64,000 nucleotides of DNA from Coenobita brevimanus (lineage: Eukaryota; Arthropoda; Malacostraca; Decapoda; Coenobitidae): positions 971,815-1,035,814 of the forward strand of contig CM064691.1 in assembly GCA_032717465.1 (NCBI GenBank), read 5' to 3'. The notes below the pieces were generated by a model that had not been told where the DNA came from, did not search any database, and was given only the letters and a program-made list of their open reading frames with translations. The first letter of the stretch is position 1. Each line of letters opens with the position of its first letter. This document shows, in pieces, positions 32,912 to 43,130 of the stretch. A program made the translations under genes and the position numbers.

Positions 32912-33861
32912 AAGTGAAGGAAACTAGGGGGGATGGTTGTGAAAGATCAGAAGTTGAAGAAGTGATACGGACAGAGAGTAGGAGAGAAGAGGGTATTAAT
33001 AATGTCAAAAATAATTTGAAGGTGATATATACTAATGTTGATGGATTCATATCGACAAGGATTGAAATTAATGATTTCTTGAGAGAACATGAACCTGATG
33101 TCATGTGCCTTGTAGAGACCAAATTAAGAGAAGATATTGATGTTCATTTGGGAGATGGTAAATACAAACTGTGGAGAAAAGACAGGAAAGAAAAAAAGGG
33201 AGGAGGAGTGATGATAGCAGTGAAGAACAACATAAATGTAGATACTGTGGAAATGGGAGAAGGCAGGGCTGAAGTGATATATATGAAATTAGAAACTGGA
33301 GAGAATGTTAAGAGAGATATGGCGGTAGTGTATGTTCCCCCAAAGACGAGAGCATGGAAGGATGACGAATACCATGAGATGTTGTCAGATATGGCTAGCT
33401 ACTTGCAAAAAATAATTGAGAAAAGCAATAATATAATTTTGGTGGGTGACTTTAATTGTAAAGAGGTGAACTGGGAGGAATGGTACTCAGGAGGCGGCGA
33501 GGATTCGTGGGGTACTATGTTATTAAATATAATAATGAATAATGTGATGACGCAGTGGGTCAAAGAAGAGACACGGTTTCGAGGTGAGGACACACCAACA
33601 AGGTTAGATTTACTGTTCACCAAAGAACCCGATGTAATAGAATCATTGGAATATCTCTGTCCTTTGGGAAAAAGTGATCACGTGGTCATTGAGTTCCAGA
33701 TGTTAATAGGAAACGTCGAGCCAAGAGACGAGCTTCATAGACAGGGAAGATACAACTTTGGCAAAGCAAATTTTACAGGATTGAGAAACTTTTTGAAAAT
33801 GCGGATTGGAGAAAATTCAGAGAAACAAGAGAGATACAGAGGAAGTGGGATATGTTTCTAG
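32863..33861 (+). CDS. LINE ORF2, endonuclease portion (frameshifted end)
   Basis: AP-endonuclease-like domain: LKVIYTNVDGF opens the fold, CLVETKLRED carries the catalytic Glu, then GGGVMIAVK, VVYVPP, ILVGDFNCKEVNW (catalytic GDFN) and GKSDHVVIEF (catalytic SDH). All expected active-site motifs are present. This frame ends shortly after a run of five T at about 33791-33795. Past that run the sensible sequence (NADWRKFRETREIQ) continues in another frame, indicating one lost T. Confidence 0.9.
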   Translation: MESIGYESKEMVFKEIEVKETRGDGCERSEVEEVIRTESRREEGINNVKNNLKVIYTNVDGFISTRIEINDFLREHEPDVMCLVETKLREDIDVHLGDGKYKLWRKDRKEKKGGGVMIAVKNNINVDTVEMGEGRAEVIYMKLETGENVKRDMAVVYVPPKTRAWKDDEYHEMLSDMASYLQKIIEKSNNIILVGDFNCKEVNWEEWYSGGGEDSWGTMLLNIIMNNVMTQWVKEETRFRGEDTPTRLDLLFTKEPDVIESLEYLCPLGKSDHVVIEFQMLIGNVEPRDELHRQGRYNFGKANFTGLRNFLKMRIGENSEKQERYRGSGICF

Positions 33862-35843
33862 ACCTCTATAATTTGGGAGTGGAAAAATTTGTACCAAGAG
33901 TAAGAGGGAAAGAAAACAGGAAAAAGGAGTGGTTTAATAGAAGGTGTATGATAGCCAAAAAAGAGAAAGATAAGGCGTGGAACAATTGGAGAAAGAGAGG
34001 TAACGACAGAACAAAGGAAGAATATAAAAGAACAAGAAACGAATACACAAGAATACGTAGGGAAGAAGAAAGGAATTTTGAAAAAGGTATAATTGACAAA
34101 TGCAAGGATGAACCCAAACTGTTTTATAGATTTGTTAATGGCAAACTGAAACAAAAGGAAGGAATCACCAAGCTGAAAGTAGATGGAGAGGTCTTTAAGG
34201 ATGCGGCAATGCAAGCAGAAATAATGAACAAACGTTTCCAGTCAATTTTCACTAAAGAAAAGGAGCTTGTGGAAGGGGAGGGAGTGATTAGAAATGTTCC
34301 GGTGATGAAAGATATAAAAGTGGAGGTGCAGGAAGTGTATAAATTACTGGAAACTCAAGATGTAAGGAAAGCCCCAGGACCTGATGGAATTTCTAATTGG
34401 GTACTGAAGGAATGCAGAGAACAACTGGCGGATAAAATTCACAGCTTAATTGTATGCTCACTGGAAGAGGGGAAAGTGCCAAAAGAATGGAAGAGGGCAA
34501 ATGTGGTACCAATTTACAAGGGAGGAAACAGGGAAGAACCCTTGAATTATAGACCAGTGTCTCTAACCAGCATGGTCGCAAAATTGTGTGAGAGAATCCT
34601 GAAAGACAGATGGATAAAATATCTGGAAGAGATGAATATTTTGGCTGAATGTCAGTTTGGATTCAGAAGTGGAAGGTCATGTGTTTCAAACTTGTTGAGC
34701 TTTTACTCAAGAGCGATTGATGTGGTACAGGAGAGAGATGGTTGGGTGGATTGTGTGTACTTAGACTTAGAGAAGGCCTTTGACAAGGTACCTCATAAGA
34801 GACTAATGTGGAAACTAGAATATATAGGAGGACTAAAGGGGAAACTTCTGGAATGGATGAGAGACTTTTTGAGAGACAGACAAATGAGGACAGTAATAAA
34901 GGAAAAGATGTCTGGATGGAGGGAAGTAACAAGTGGAGTCCCTCAAGGCTCAGTGTTGGCGCCAGTAATGTTCCTGATTTACGTAAATGATATGGTAGAT
35001 GAAGTGAACAGTTATGCGAGTCTGTTTGCTGATGATGTAAAGATCTTGAGGAAGATAGAGGTTGAGGAGGATTGTAAAATACTGCAGGAGGATTTGGATA
35101 GGATACACAATTGGAGCCGGACGTGGGAAATGAAATTTAATGTAAAGAAATGTAAAATATTGGAAATGGGTAAAAGTACCAGGAGACCATCACTGAATTA
35201 TTTTTTGGGTAATGAATTAATCACAAAAAGGAGAGAAGAGAAAGATTTGGGAGTGCTGGTCCAAGATAGTTTGTCACCAGAAAAGCACATTAACAAGATA
35301 GTTGGAGAGACTTATAAGCTCTTGACTAACATAAGAGTAGCATTTCATTATATGGATGAGGAAATGATGAAAAAATTGATAGTGGCCATGATCCGCCCCA
35401 GGTTAGAATATGCAGCGGTAGTGTGGTCCCCACACAAAAAGAAAGATATAAACAAGATTGAGAGAATACAAAGAACAGCAACCAAGATGGTCCCCAGTCT
35501 GACAGACCTGTCATACAGAGAGAGGCTGGAAAAACTGGATTTGCCTTCGTTAGAGGAAAGGAGAAAGAGGGGAGACATGATTGTGGTGTTCAGGACCATG
35601 GTGGGAGTAGATAAAATTGACAAAGAAGATCTGTTTGTATGGGATAAGAGAGCAACAAGAGGACATGGAATGAAATTGAAAAAGTCAAGCTGCTTGAAGG
35701 ATATCAAGAAATATAGCTTTCCTTACAGAAGTATAGACTTATGGAATAGCCTGGACAAAGAGATCGTCCAGTCTAAAAACTTAAACGAGTTTAAAGTTAA
35801 ATTCGACTTATTGGGAAACAGCGACGGAAACCCACGAGCATAG
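33852..35843 (+). CDS. LINE ORF2, reverse transcriptase portion
   Basis: A 663-residue frame with the reverse transcriptase motifs in order: RKAPGPDGIS (about 172), NYRPVSLTS (about 232), YLDLEKAFDKVPHKRL (about 302, first catalytic Asp), SGVPQGSVLAPVMF (about 360), SLFADDVKIL (about 390, catalytic Asp pair), and a C-terminal RNase H-free tail with RLEYAAVVWSPH. No internal stop. Clade by motif style: CR1-like. Confidence 0.93.
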   Translation: MFLDLYNLGVEKFVPRVRGKENRKKEWFNRRCMIAKKEKDKAWNNWRKRGNDRTKEEYKRTRNEYTRIRREEERNFEKGIIDKCKDEPKLFYRFVNGKLKQKEGITKLKVDGEVFKDAAMQAEIMNKRFQSIFTKEKELVEGEGVIRNVPVMKDIKVEVQEVYKLLETQDVRKAPGPDGISNWVLKECREQLADKIHSLIVCSLEEGKVPKEWKRANVVPIYKGGNREEPLNYRPVSLTSMVAKLCERILKDRWIKYLEEMNILAECQFGFRSGRSCVSNLLSFYSRAIDVVQERDGWVDCVYLDLEKAFDKVPHKRLMWKLEYIGGLKGKLLEWMRDFLRDRQMRTVIKEKMSGWREVTSGVPQGSVLAPVMFLIYVNDMVDEVNSYASLFADDVKILRKIEVEEDCKILQEDLDRIHNWSRTWEMKFNVKKCKILEMGKSTRRPSLNYFLGNELITKRREEKDLGVLVQDSLSPEKHINKIVGETYKLLTNIRVAFHYMDEEMMKKLIVAMIRPRLEYAAVVWSPHKKKDINKIERIQRTATKMVPSLTDLSYRERLEKLDLPSLEERRKRGDMIVVFRTMVGVDKIDKEDLFVWDKRATRGHGMKLKKSSCLKDIKKYSFPYRSIDLWNSLDKEIVQSKNLNEFKVKFDLLGNSDGNPRA

Positions 35844-36030
35844 TACATTCCGTGTATATCACAATTAGGTATATTCTTAAATATTTGAAACGACTTAGAC
35901 AAAGAGGTGGTGCATGAGAAAAACATTCATGTGTGTAAAGGTAGACTTGATAAATGTGGATATGGAGACAGGACAACACGAGCATTGCTCAATTCCTGTA
36001 TACTACAAATAGGTAAATACAAATAGGTAA

Positions 36031-36031
<1 letters not shown>

Positions 36032-36073
<42 letters not shown>
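36032..36073 (+). repeat. (AC)n tail of the LINE
   Basis: AC repeat following the duplicated AAATAGGTAAATAC terminal unit. Confidence 0.95.
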
Positions 36074-36075
<2 letters not shown>

Positions 36076-36309
36076 GGTAACGTTCCCGCTTGCCAACTGG
36101 TGGATGGGAGTTCGTGCCTCGCTCAGGTTGTGAAAAGTTTCACTGACGAAGTGGGTGGTTACTGTCCCCCTTGAGCAAGGGGACGGGTGTGTGCATGTGT
36201 GAAGGTCACAGCCTTGCCCTTAGATCGGACTATATGACTTCTCAGCTCCCTTCCGGGAGGGTAAAAGCTGACAATCACGACCATCAAGTGATCCTGACCG
36301 AACCAGTGA

Positions 36310-36360
<51 letters not shown>
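36074..36360 (+). mobile_element. tRNA-derived SINE with (AC)n tail
   Basis: CAGTGGTAACGTTCCCGCTT, then GCCAACTGGTGG and GGGAGTTCGTGCCTC, follow tRNA order from the end of the D arm through anticodon arm to B box, most like tRNA-Gly(GCC). The first tRNA bases are missing. The body ends in TGAATT and an AC repeat (36314-36360), the same tail type as the LINE directly upstream. Confidence 0.75.
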
Positions 36361-36364
<4 letters not shown>

Positions 36365-36437
36365 CATCCTTACCTATATCACCATAGTCTAGAGTAGTTT
36401 CAAGAGACGAGGAATATAGATTTAATAACAAAAAAAT
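36361..36437 (+). repeat. Right flanking direct repeat
   Basis: Matches 32541-32617: CCTTACCTATATCACCATAG, AAGAGACGAGGAATATAGAT, AATAACAAAAAAATT. Confidence 0.8.
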
Positions 36438-36600
36438 TACATTAGGGGGGAGGGCAAACAAAAGCTTAGCCTCAGATTCACATGGTAGGTAGACCCATCA
36501 CATGGTAAGCTGATTGATGTCCCTACAGCGGTGCCAAGGCTGCTGACTTAATTTGCATCACTGCACATATATATAGCAGTTTGAGCTGATTTTTACTCTC

Positions 36601-36820
36601 TGTCTATTTATCTATTATCAGACGCCTTAGGGCGGCCACATACAAATCGCCTCCATGTTGCTCTGTGCCCCGCCATTTCACTGCCCCGCTCCCAGCTCAC
36701 ACCACCCTCTCTCATATACCTCTCCACTCCATCCCTCCATCTCATCCTTGGCCTCCACCTCACTCACATACACTCCCCTCGTCAGTCTCACACTCTCCAT
36801 CCTCTCCACATGGCCAAACA
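36601..36820 (-). mobile_element. GATA-tailed LINE 3' fragment (minus)
   Basis: TCTATTTATCTATTATCAGA tail, then GGGCGGCCACATACAAATCG. An internal deletion in the proline-rich part. Confidence 0.82.
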
Positions 36821-37230
36821 TTTACGTTTCATCACCTCTTATAGGCAGAATTTTTACTTTACATCACCTCTTACGGACCAAGGCAACTCCACCCTGCGTG
36901 CTGTTAGTGGAGAGGCCAAGTGTTCAGTCCACCCAGGAGCCAGGTTCACCATGAAGCCTTATAATGAATTCTGTGCCATAGATGTGATTTGATTTTTGCA
37001 GGAATTAGGAGAGGAGTGCGCAGTTAAAAAAAGAGAGAAAACAAAAACAAAACTATCACAGAAATATGATTGTAGGCCATCCTGTGCTGTTTTTTTGTGC
37101 AGGAAGAACAAAGAAAGGATACAGTTCCTTTTTGTGTCTCACTGCCTGCAAAAAAAATATCTTGGTTACAGCAGGCATACACTGTAAATCTGTGTGAATG
37201 TCGTCCAGAGGCATTGGTTGATATAGGGGA

Positions 37231-37405
37231 CAATCTATCTCTCTATCTATTGCCAGACGCCTTAATCCCGTAAGGGGTGGCCACAAACAAATAGCCTCCA
37301 TGTCGCCCTGTCCCCCGCCATTTCACTGCCCTGCTCCCAGCTCACACCCCCCTCTCTCATATACCTCTCCACTCCAACCCTCCATCTCATCCTTGGCCTC
37401 TCCTT
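37231..37405 (-). mobile_element. GATA-tailed LINE 3' fragment (minus)
   Basis: TCTCTCTATCTATTGCCAGA, then AATCCCGTAAGGGGTGGCCA, truncated near 37405. Confidence 0.85.
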
Positions 37406-37439
37406 CCAGTTACAAAAACAGTACAGTATACTGTACTCT

Positions 37440-37640
37440 GATCTATCTTGGCCTAAAATTGCCCATCTCCATCTTGAATGCTGAGTTTTAACACTAGATT
37501 GACATTAAATATGATGTAGGTTATGAAGTGTTGTGGAAAGAACGAAGAGGTGTGGTAGTGTCATTTTCTATCACTGACCTATGTGAAATAAGTTAGAGGG
37601 GCAAAACCTGGATTGGGTAAAGATGAAAATATTATACAAA
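37440..37640 (-). repeat. Family 'GCCCAGATTTTC', inverted copy
   Basis: Begins CTTGGCCTAAAATTGCCCAT and ends TGGGTAAAGATGAAAATATT, the complement of the + copies. Confidence 0.65.
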
Positions 37641-38082
37641 CCCCAATGAAAGTTCTAAACAGGATATAATGCCTCCTCCACTTAGAGAGGTTGGTGCATG
37701 GCATAGAAATGACATCATCAGCTGCATGGAGTTGGTTGGATGAATTATGTACATAGAAAAAAATAGAGCATTATATTGGTGAGAGAAAAGGAAGAGGAAG
37801 AGGAGTGTTTGAGAGAGAGAGAGAAATATATGAGAACATAGTAGCTTGGAGGTAGTTCTGTTGTTACCATCCCCTATCAGCGGTTCCCAAGAGGAAGCAA
37901 GGCATTGTCAGTGATGATGAGTACATGACACGGAATCCCATTTTTAACTTGGTAGTCAGCAGATTGATCCTGTCTGTCCAGGTGTATGTGAAGTGCATGT
38001 ACTGTGCTAAGGAAATTTGCTCCGCCCTTCCTCCCATCCTGCCAGCCCCACCCCCAGAATGTGTACAAAGGCTAGACTTGCA

Positions 38083-38535
38083 AGATGGAGCCAGGATTCT
38101 GTGAGCTGGAGTGTTGTATGAATGATTATGTGGCTCATTTCACTGGGCATGGTGTTGATAGGTCTCTCACTTTCATACTTCCTGTCTGTCTTTCTGTGTG
38201 TCTATTGCCAGACGCCTTAATCCCGGAAGGGGTGGCCACAAATAAATCACCTCCATTTCACTGGCCATCTCCCAGTTCACACCCGGTCTCTCATATACCT
38301 CTCCACTCCATCCCTCCATCTCATCCTTGGCCTCCCCCTCCTTCCCCCCTCCACCTCACTCAATACACTCTCCTTGTCAGTCTCTTGCTCTCCATCCTCT
38401 CCACATGGCCAAGCCACCTCAGTGTGTTTCTCCAAATGCTTTCTATCACATTCACATCATACTTTCCCTTTCCTTATTTTTGCATGCTTCCTCACCTCAT
38501 CCAGGGGTGGGCACAAGGTCAGGATAACAATAATG
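38083..38535 (+). mobile_element. GAT-tailed SINE-like repeat split by a nested LINE fragment
   Basis: GATGGAGCCAGGATTCTGTG through CACTTTCATACTTCC gives the 5' body. A minus-strand GATA-tailed LINE fragment (about 38198-38457) intervenes. The 3' body resumes with CTTCCTCACCTCATCCAGGG to GGTCAGGATAACAATAATG. Confidence 0.7.
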
Positions 38536-38836
38536 AATCTTTATCTGTATCAGTCCATATTAAGACCACTGCGTGACTGGACCCTCTCGTCAGACAGAAT
38601 GGTAGCCAGAATTAACTCTTCCTCATGCTGATAAAATATCAGAGGGTAGAGCATTAATATCAGAGGGCAGAGCATATTCGAAGGAAGAATGATGCATATT
38701 GAACCCACAGAGTTTAGTTAAAAGTACAGTACAGTTATATATGTATTCTGGTTTATATTATCATGAAAATATTATTAAATTTTTATGATACAGTGTATAG
38801 CTTCTTCATTTATCCATTGTTTTTTTTTTTTTCCAG

Positions 38837-38930
38837 GTTATAATTATGCACAGCCATGGACAACATGCTCCTGTGTGACAACAAAAGAGAGCATCACCAA
38901 CAATGTGATTTAGGGCTGGTGCATAAACTG
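38837..38930 (+). other. Possible 3'-UTR exon start
   Basis: A long T tract and TTCCAG make a strong acceptor at 38836. The following bases are open only briefly (stop within two codons in the phase left by exon 10). With the unused GTAAGT donor at 31056 this could be the last, untranslated exon of the coiled-coil gene. The 3' end is unknown; AATAAA words occur at several places downstream, for example near 43362. Confidence 0.35.
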
Positions 38931-38940
38931 AACTAGTATA

Positions 38941-39165
38941 TGCTGTCCAATCTAATCTAACCTGTCCTAACCTAACCTAACCTAACCTATCCTAACTTAA
39001 CCTGCCCTAACGTAACCTAACCTACCATATCCCAGCCCTATCCTAACCTAACCTAACCTACCATATCCCAGCCCAGTCGCCCTAACCCAGCCACACCCAA
39101 TGCAACCCAACCCAACCAAGCCCATCTTAGCCCAACCCAGCCCAGTCTAACCTAACCCGACAGTC
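38941..39165. repeat. Degenerate telomere-like (CCTAA)n block
   Basis: Runs of CCTAACCTAACCTAACC with drift to CCCAACCCAACC over about 220 bp. The complement is TTAGG, the usual arthropod telomere unit. Variants CCATATCCCAGCCC recur twice inside, so part was duplicated as a higher-order unit. Confidence 0.8.
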
Positions 39166-39914
39166 GTTGATGGGTGCACAATCGATCTTCCTTAGAATTT
39201 ACAAGCCATGTAGCCAGGGAATGGTATAGCGACAGTTTTGACCGTGTAATCCAGGTGGTCATTTTTAGCTTATTCTTGCTACTCCTTCACGATTTTATTA
39301 GCAGGGATTTTTCTATATTAGCAAAGGGGTTTATTAAGGCTGTGTCTAACTCCTACAGTCTCAAAAGTATCTTATAAACTGAATACAAATTAAGGCCTCA
39401 TAGTGAAAGGGCTTAATAGGGCTGTATCTCACCTGTCCATTTTTTAAAGTTTCTCATGACAGACTTTTTTTTAAACTGGAAAGGTTAGATACAGCCTTCA
39501 TTAACCCCTTTCACAGCTTTTTTGAACTAGGAGGGGTTAAGTATGGCCTCCATTAACTTCTTCACAACACCGTGTTTTCATTTGTTGAAAATATAGCACT
39601 CCCAAGCATAAAATAATATCGTGATTACATTAAATTTGATGAGCTTTGGTTATGGGATGTAAATAAGTCACATTTTTACTAGTTAAATTGACATTCAGAT
39701 GTGATTGCACTTGGCCATCAGCTGAGCTAAAAGGTGTTAGGGATCTTTGTCATGTTAAAGTAAACATATTATAGTAAGTTAGTTTCCTACACAGTAAAAT
39801 CATTTAGTAGCAGCCAGAATAAAATAAAAATGAAACCTGTGGGCTAAAAGGGTTAGCTGTATAATTTTTTTTTAGTCCCTGATTTATTTTATTTATGTGA
39901 TATGTGATATTCAT

Positions 39915-40090
39915 TAGGGCATAGCAGTTAGAGTACCCTAGATGGAGTGATGACCTTGCATGGGTTTGAGCCCCAAGAGATTGCTAGAAGATTTTCGGTA
40001 ATATGGTGCCAGCAAGGAGAGTCGCCTGGTCATGTACCCTTGAATGTACTGGAATACAATAGTGTAACTTCACGCACTTGCACTTCAAAG
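39915..40090 (+). mobile_element. tRNA-like SINE, 'GGGTTTGAGCCCC' copy
   Basis: GCATAGCAGTTAGAGTACCC (A-box-like), ATGGGTTTGAGCCCCAAG (B box), then a body with CATGTACCCTTGAATGTACT. A poly-T tract (40098-40131) follows. Confidence 0.65.
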
Positions 40091-40094
40091 ATGG

Positions 40095-40134
<40 letters not shown>

Positions 40135-40262
40135 GAAACTAGTATTGTCTTTTAATACAGTAAGTTCTCATTATAAGTAACCCTTTGTATATTATGTCCA
40201 TGTCCCACACTGCTACAGGCTCCAACAGCTGTAGGTCAATGTAGGAAGGGCGTCACTCACTG

Positions 40263-40430
40263 AATCGGTCTTCCTTTTTTTTTTTTTTTTAATGCAAGGA
40301 AGAAGGAACCAAAGGCCAGGAGCCTGCAAACCGTTCCATCCGAGAAAAAAAAAAAAAAAAAAACAATACAAAAGAGAGCCAAGTTCAAGATCCGTTCATT
40401 TTGAGATGCCTGGACACACTGCGTCCTAGG
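40263..40430 (-). repeat. A-tailed repeat family (minus)
   Basis: Poly-T start, AAGGAACCAAAGGCCAGGAG, an A run, GAGAGCCAAGTTCAAGATCC; the complement of the copies at 12811 and 24283. Confidence 0.7.
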
Positions 40431-41784
40431 GTCAGCCTTCCAGTGCAAGCTTCTCACATTCGTTGTCATTATTTACCAGATAATATCACTGTATGCTTGC
40501 CAACTACACTTCACAGATTTTCACAAGTACCGGAGCTACACTAACTTCGCAAGGCCACAAGTCAGCCTAAACAGACTGAAAACTCCTCTGTTCTCTCTCC
40601 CGTCCATTTATAACCTTCCTTGATACTTGAATGTTCTACCACATACTCATAGCAACAACAGTCTTCCATTCCAGGGCATCTTACTTTATGTAGCACTCAA
40701 AATGCATTTTCATAGAAAGTGAAATCAGATTACATAATTTAACAAAGTCACCTAAATAAAACATTATAGAGAAAAGTGAATAAAAATTAGTGCATAACTT
40801 TACAAAATACCTCCACTTACAGCAGCAGGCCATCTGGGAACACTGACTAGTAACTGAAAAGGCACGAAACATTGGGAATTTTCCATCAGCACTCCCACTT
40901 CCATCCCTACGTGTCAAGTGGGGTTGGTGGAGGATTAGTGCCCCTCCCTGTAAAACAATTAACTCTAAGCCCTTGGCCACCCCATTTGGGATACATGGCG
41001 TCTGGCAATGAATGGATGAATGAAAAAAAACTCCCACTTCTCAACACTATATTCTTTTGTTATAAACACTCCGGCTCCTCTGGCTCATTCTTGACTGACT
41101 AAAATTATGTGGTGTTGACTGGAATAAGTTACTTGGGCTGTCCTGGTCGTGGGAAGTTATTGGCACCATTATTAACATGTGCTGCTGTGTCTCATCTAAC
41201 TTAAAAATAAAGAGAGAGAGTGAAAGAAAAAAGATGGCATTAGCTGGAAGAGAATACTTGAGTTGTGGTAGCCATGAAAGGATGAAGTATATAAAAACTG
41301 TGTTGCATGGGTATACATAAAATTGATTGGCCGGTTTTCCCCAGTTGACAGTATCAGTTATGTGGAAGATATTGTGATATTGTATTATGGAATGAATTGT
41401 GATTATATTTTGGATCATATGTCTGTGCCACATGTGGTAGCGATTGTGTGTAAGAAATTGCCATGTTCTGTAGCATCCCTGACGCCTGATGAGGAGTGAC
41501 ATTTGTCATAAGTGTTTCAACATCCACCCTGTTATTGGCTTGCCAGGTGCCTAGGGGCCTGTGGCTTGGCTGCCCAGTCCACACACTTAAGACACCAGTA
41601 ACCAACTTTTTGCTGATGAGTGGGGTATATGAGCAATGAACCCTAACCATCCCTCAGGATTACACCCTGATGGAGCATTTTAACCCAGTAGTCCACCAGC
41701 CATCACTCGTTTAAACATTTTTTCAGTCAAAGCACAGCCCTTAATTATGGTTTCCCAGACTTTCAGTATTTTTCCATTAATCAT

Positions 41785-41990
41785 GAAGCAGCCGTGGCTC
41801 AGTGAATTAGATTGCTCTGCTCTGACTGAAGAGTTGGAGGATTGAATCCACCCAAGGGTCATTGGTAAGCATCAGGAAGGGCATCCGGTCATAAAATGCT
41901 ACACACTCCAATCCAAAAGTCCTCTACCCAGGGCCAACGCCTTAGCCCTGCGGGGATACCTGACGTAAAACCAATCATAAATCTTCCCAA
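41785..41990 (+). mobile_element. tRNA-like SINE, 'GGGCATCCGG' type
   Basis: GCCGTGGCTCAGTGAATTAG (A box) and GAGGATTGAATCCACCC (B-box-like) with a tRNA-like spacer, then GGAAGGGCATCCGGTCATAA. No 3' acceptor stem, so not a tRNA gene. Confidence 0.65.
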
Positions 41991-42024
41991 ATTCAATGCT
42001 TATTGCCATATACATAAGGTACCC

Positions 42025-42240
42025 AGAGTTGTAGTGGGTAGAATGTGCCAGTGGAAGTGACAGCCATGCATAGGTTTGATGTCCAAGTGGGAACTGGAGG
42101 ATTTTCAGTCCTGTAGTGTCAGTAAGGGAAGGAGGCTGATCATCACCCTTAATGTACTGGCATACTCTAAACCAGCTTTGGACCCCTATACCACAGAGAG
42201 GGTCATTAGGATAGGCTGCTGGTGTTTTGCCTCAGTTTAA
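42025..42240 (+). mobile_element. tRNA-like SINE, 'GGTTTGATTC' family, diverged
   Basis: ATAGGTTTGATGTCCAAGTG (B-box-like), GGAGGATTTTCAGTC and CTTAATGTACTGGCATACTC, as in the copies at 39915 and 12284. Confidence 0.5.
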
Positions 42241-42899
42241 ATAATGGGTGTTTTCCTGATTTTTTCCCTATTCCAGATAGGAAGAACCCAGTGCTGGGAG
42301 CCTGCGGAACTTGTCTATTCAAAGGGAAAATAATTAAACAAAAAATTCAGGATCCATTCACCTGACATGCCTGGTAAAATATTCTAGTTTTAACCCCTTC
42401 ATTCTGCAGTACTGTATTTGTTAAATATTCCCACAAACTTCCTATGATTTTACTCATCCATGGAAAGGTGTTCACCAACCTTCATGTTTAAATTGTCTCC
42501 AGACCTTAATGAAATTTGAGGTGCGTAGAATTAAATAAAAAATACAATACATTACTGGTCTGAAAGAATTAAAAAGAGTTGAGGTCATAGGCAGTGGAAG
42601 GAAGAGACTGAGGAGGATAGTTTTTTATAATTGAGGAAATTAAAAATTAGCTTTTTAGGCAACAGTGCATCTTTATAGACTTTTTTTTCTAAATCAGTTG
42701 TGGACTTAACCCCTTAATATAATGAAATAGTTAATATACTTTTGAGTTATATTCTTGTTAATACAAGACTGTTTTATTTACAAGTAACTTAGATGCCCTT
42801 CAGTGAACAGATTAATACCAGGCTGTATCCTACCACTTCAGTTTGAAAAGTCTTTCCTTACCGGATGGAAATTGGCAGGTTTTAGCCTAAGTAAAATAT

Positions 42900-43130
42900 T
42901 ATTGTTATTATTGTAACCCCATTATTGTTATTATCGTAACCCCAGGCTCATCTGTATATGAACCCAGTGAACTGCAGGTGTACGTTGTCCTTCTGCAGTC
43001 CACCATTCTCCTTTGGGGGAATAGGGAGGGAGCTGAGTGGAATTTACATGACTGGGTCGATCCACCACCCAGTTACATCAGTGCCACCCAATCAAGGCAC
43101 CCTTCTGCAGCGGTGTGGACTTAGAGCAAT
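42900..43130 (-). repeat. CAA-tailed repeat family (minus)
   Basis: TTATTGTTATTATCGTAACC, then CCAGGCTCATCTGTATATGA, CTGCAGTCCACCATTCTCC and a CACCCAGTTACATCAGTGCC end. Confidence 0.65.

Larger units (their letters stand above)
32673..36031 (+). mobile_element. CR1-like non-LTR retrotransposon, 5'-truncated
   Basis: Contains the end of ORF1 (32711-32911), an apurinic-type endonuclease frame (32863-33861), a reverse transcriptase frame (33852-35843), a short 3' UTR and a terminal tandem repeat AAATAGGTAAATAC (twice) followed by (AC)n. Domain order and overlapping ORF1/ORF2 fit the CR1 clade. It is the most intact transposable element in the window, but a single-base frameshift separates endonuclease from reverse transcriptase. 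Confidence 0.9.

Noticed and set aside
36074..36140. tRNA-Gly gene
   Set aside because: The 5' part of the tRNA is missing and an (AC)-tailed SINE body follows.
41785..41850. tRNA gene
   Set aside because: A and B boxes are present but no complementary acceptor stem closes the cloverleaf, and SINE sequence follows; it is a tRNA-derived SINE.
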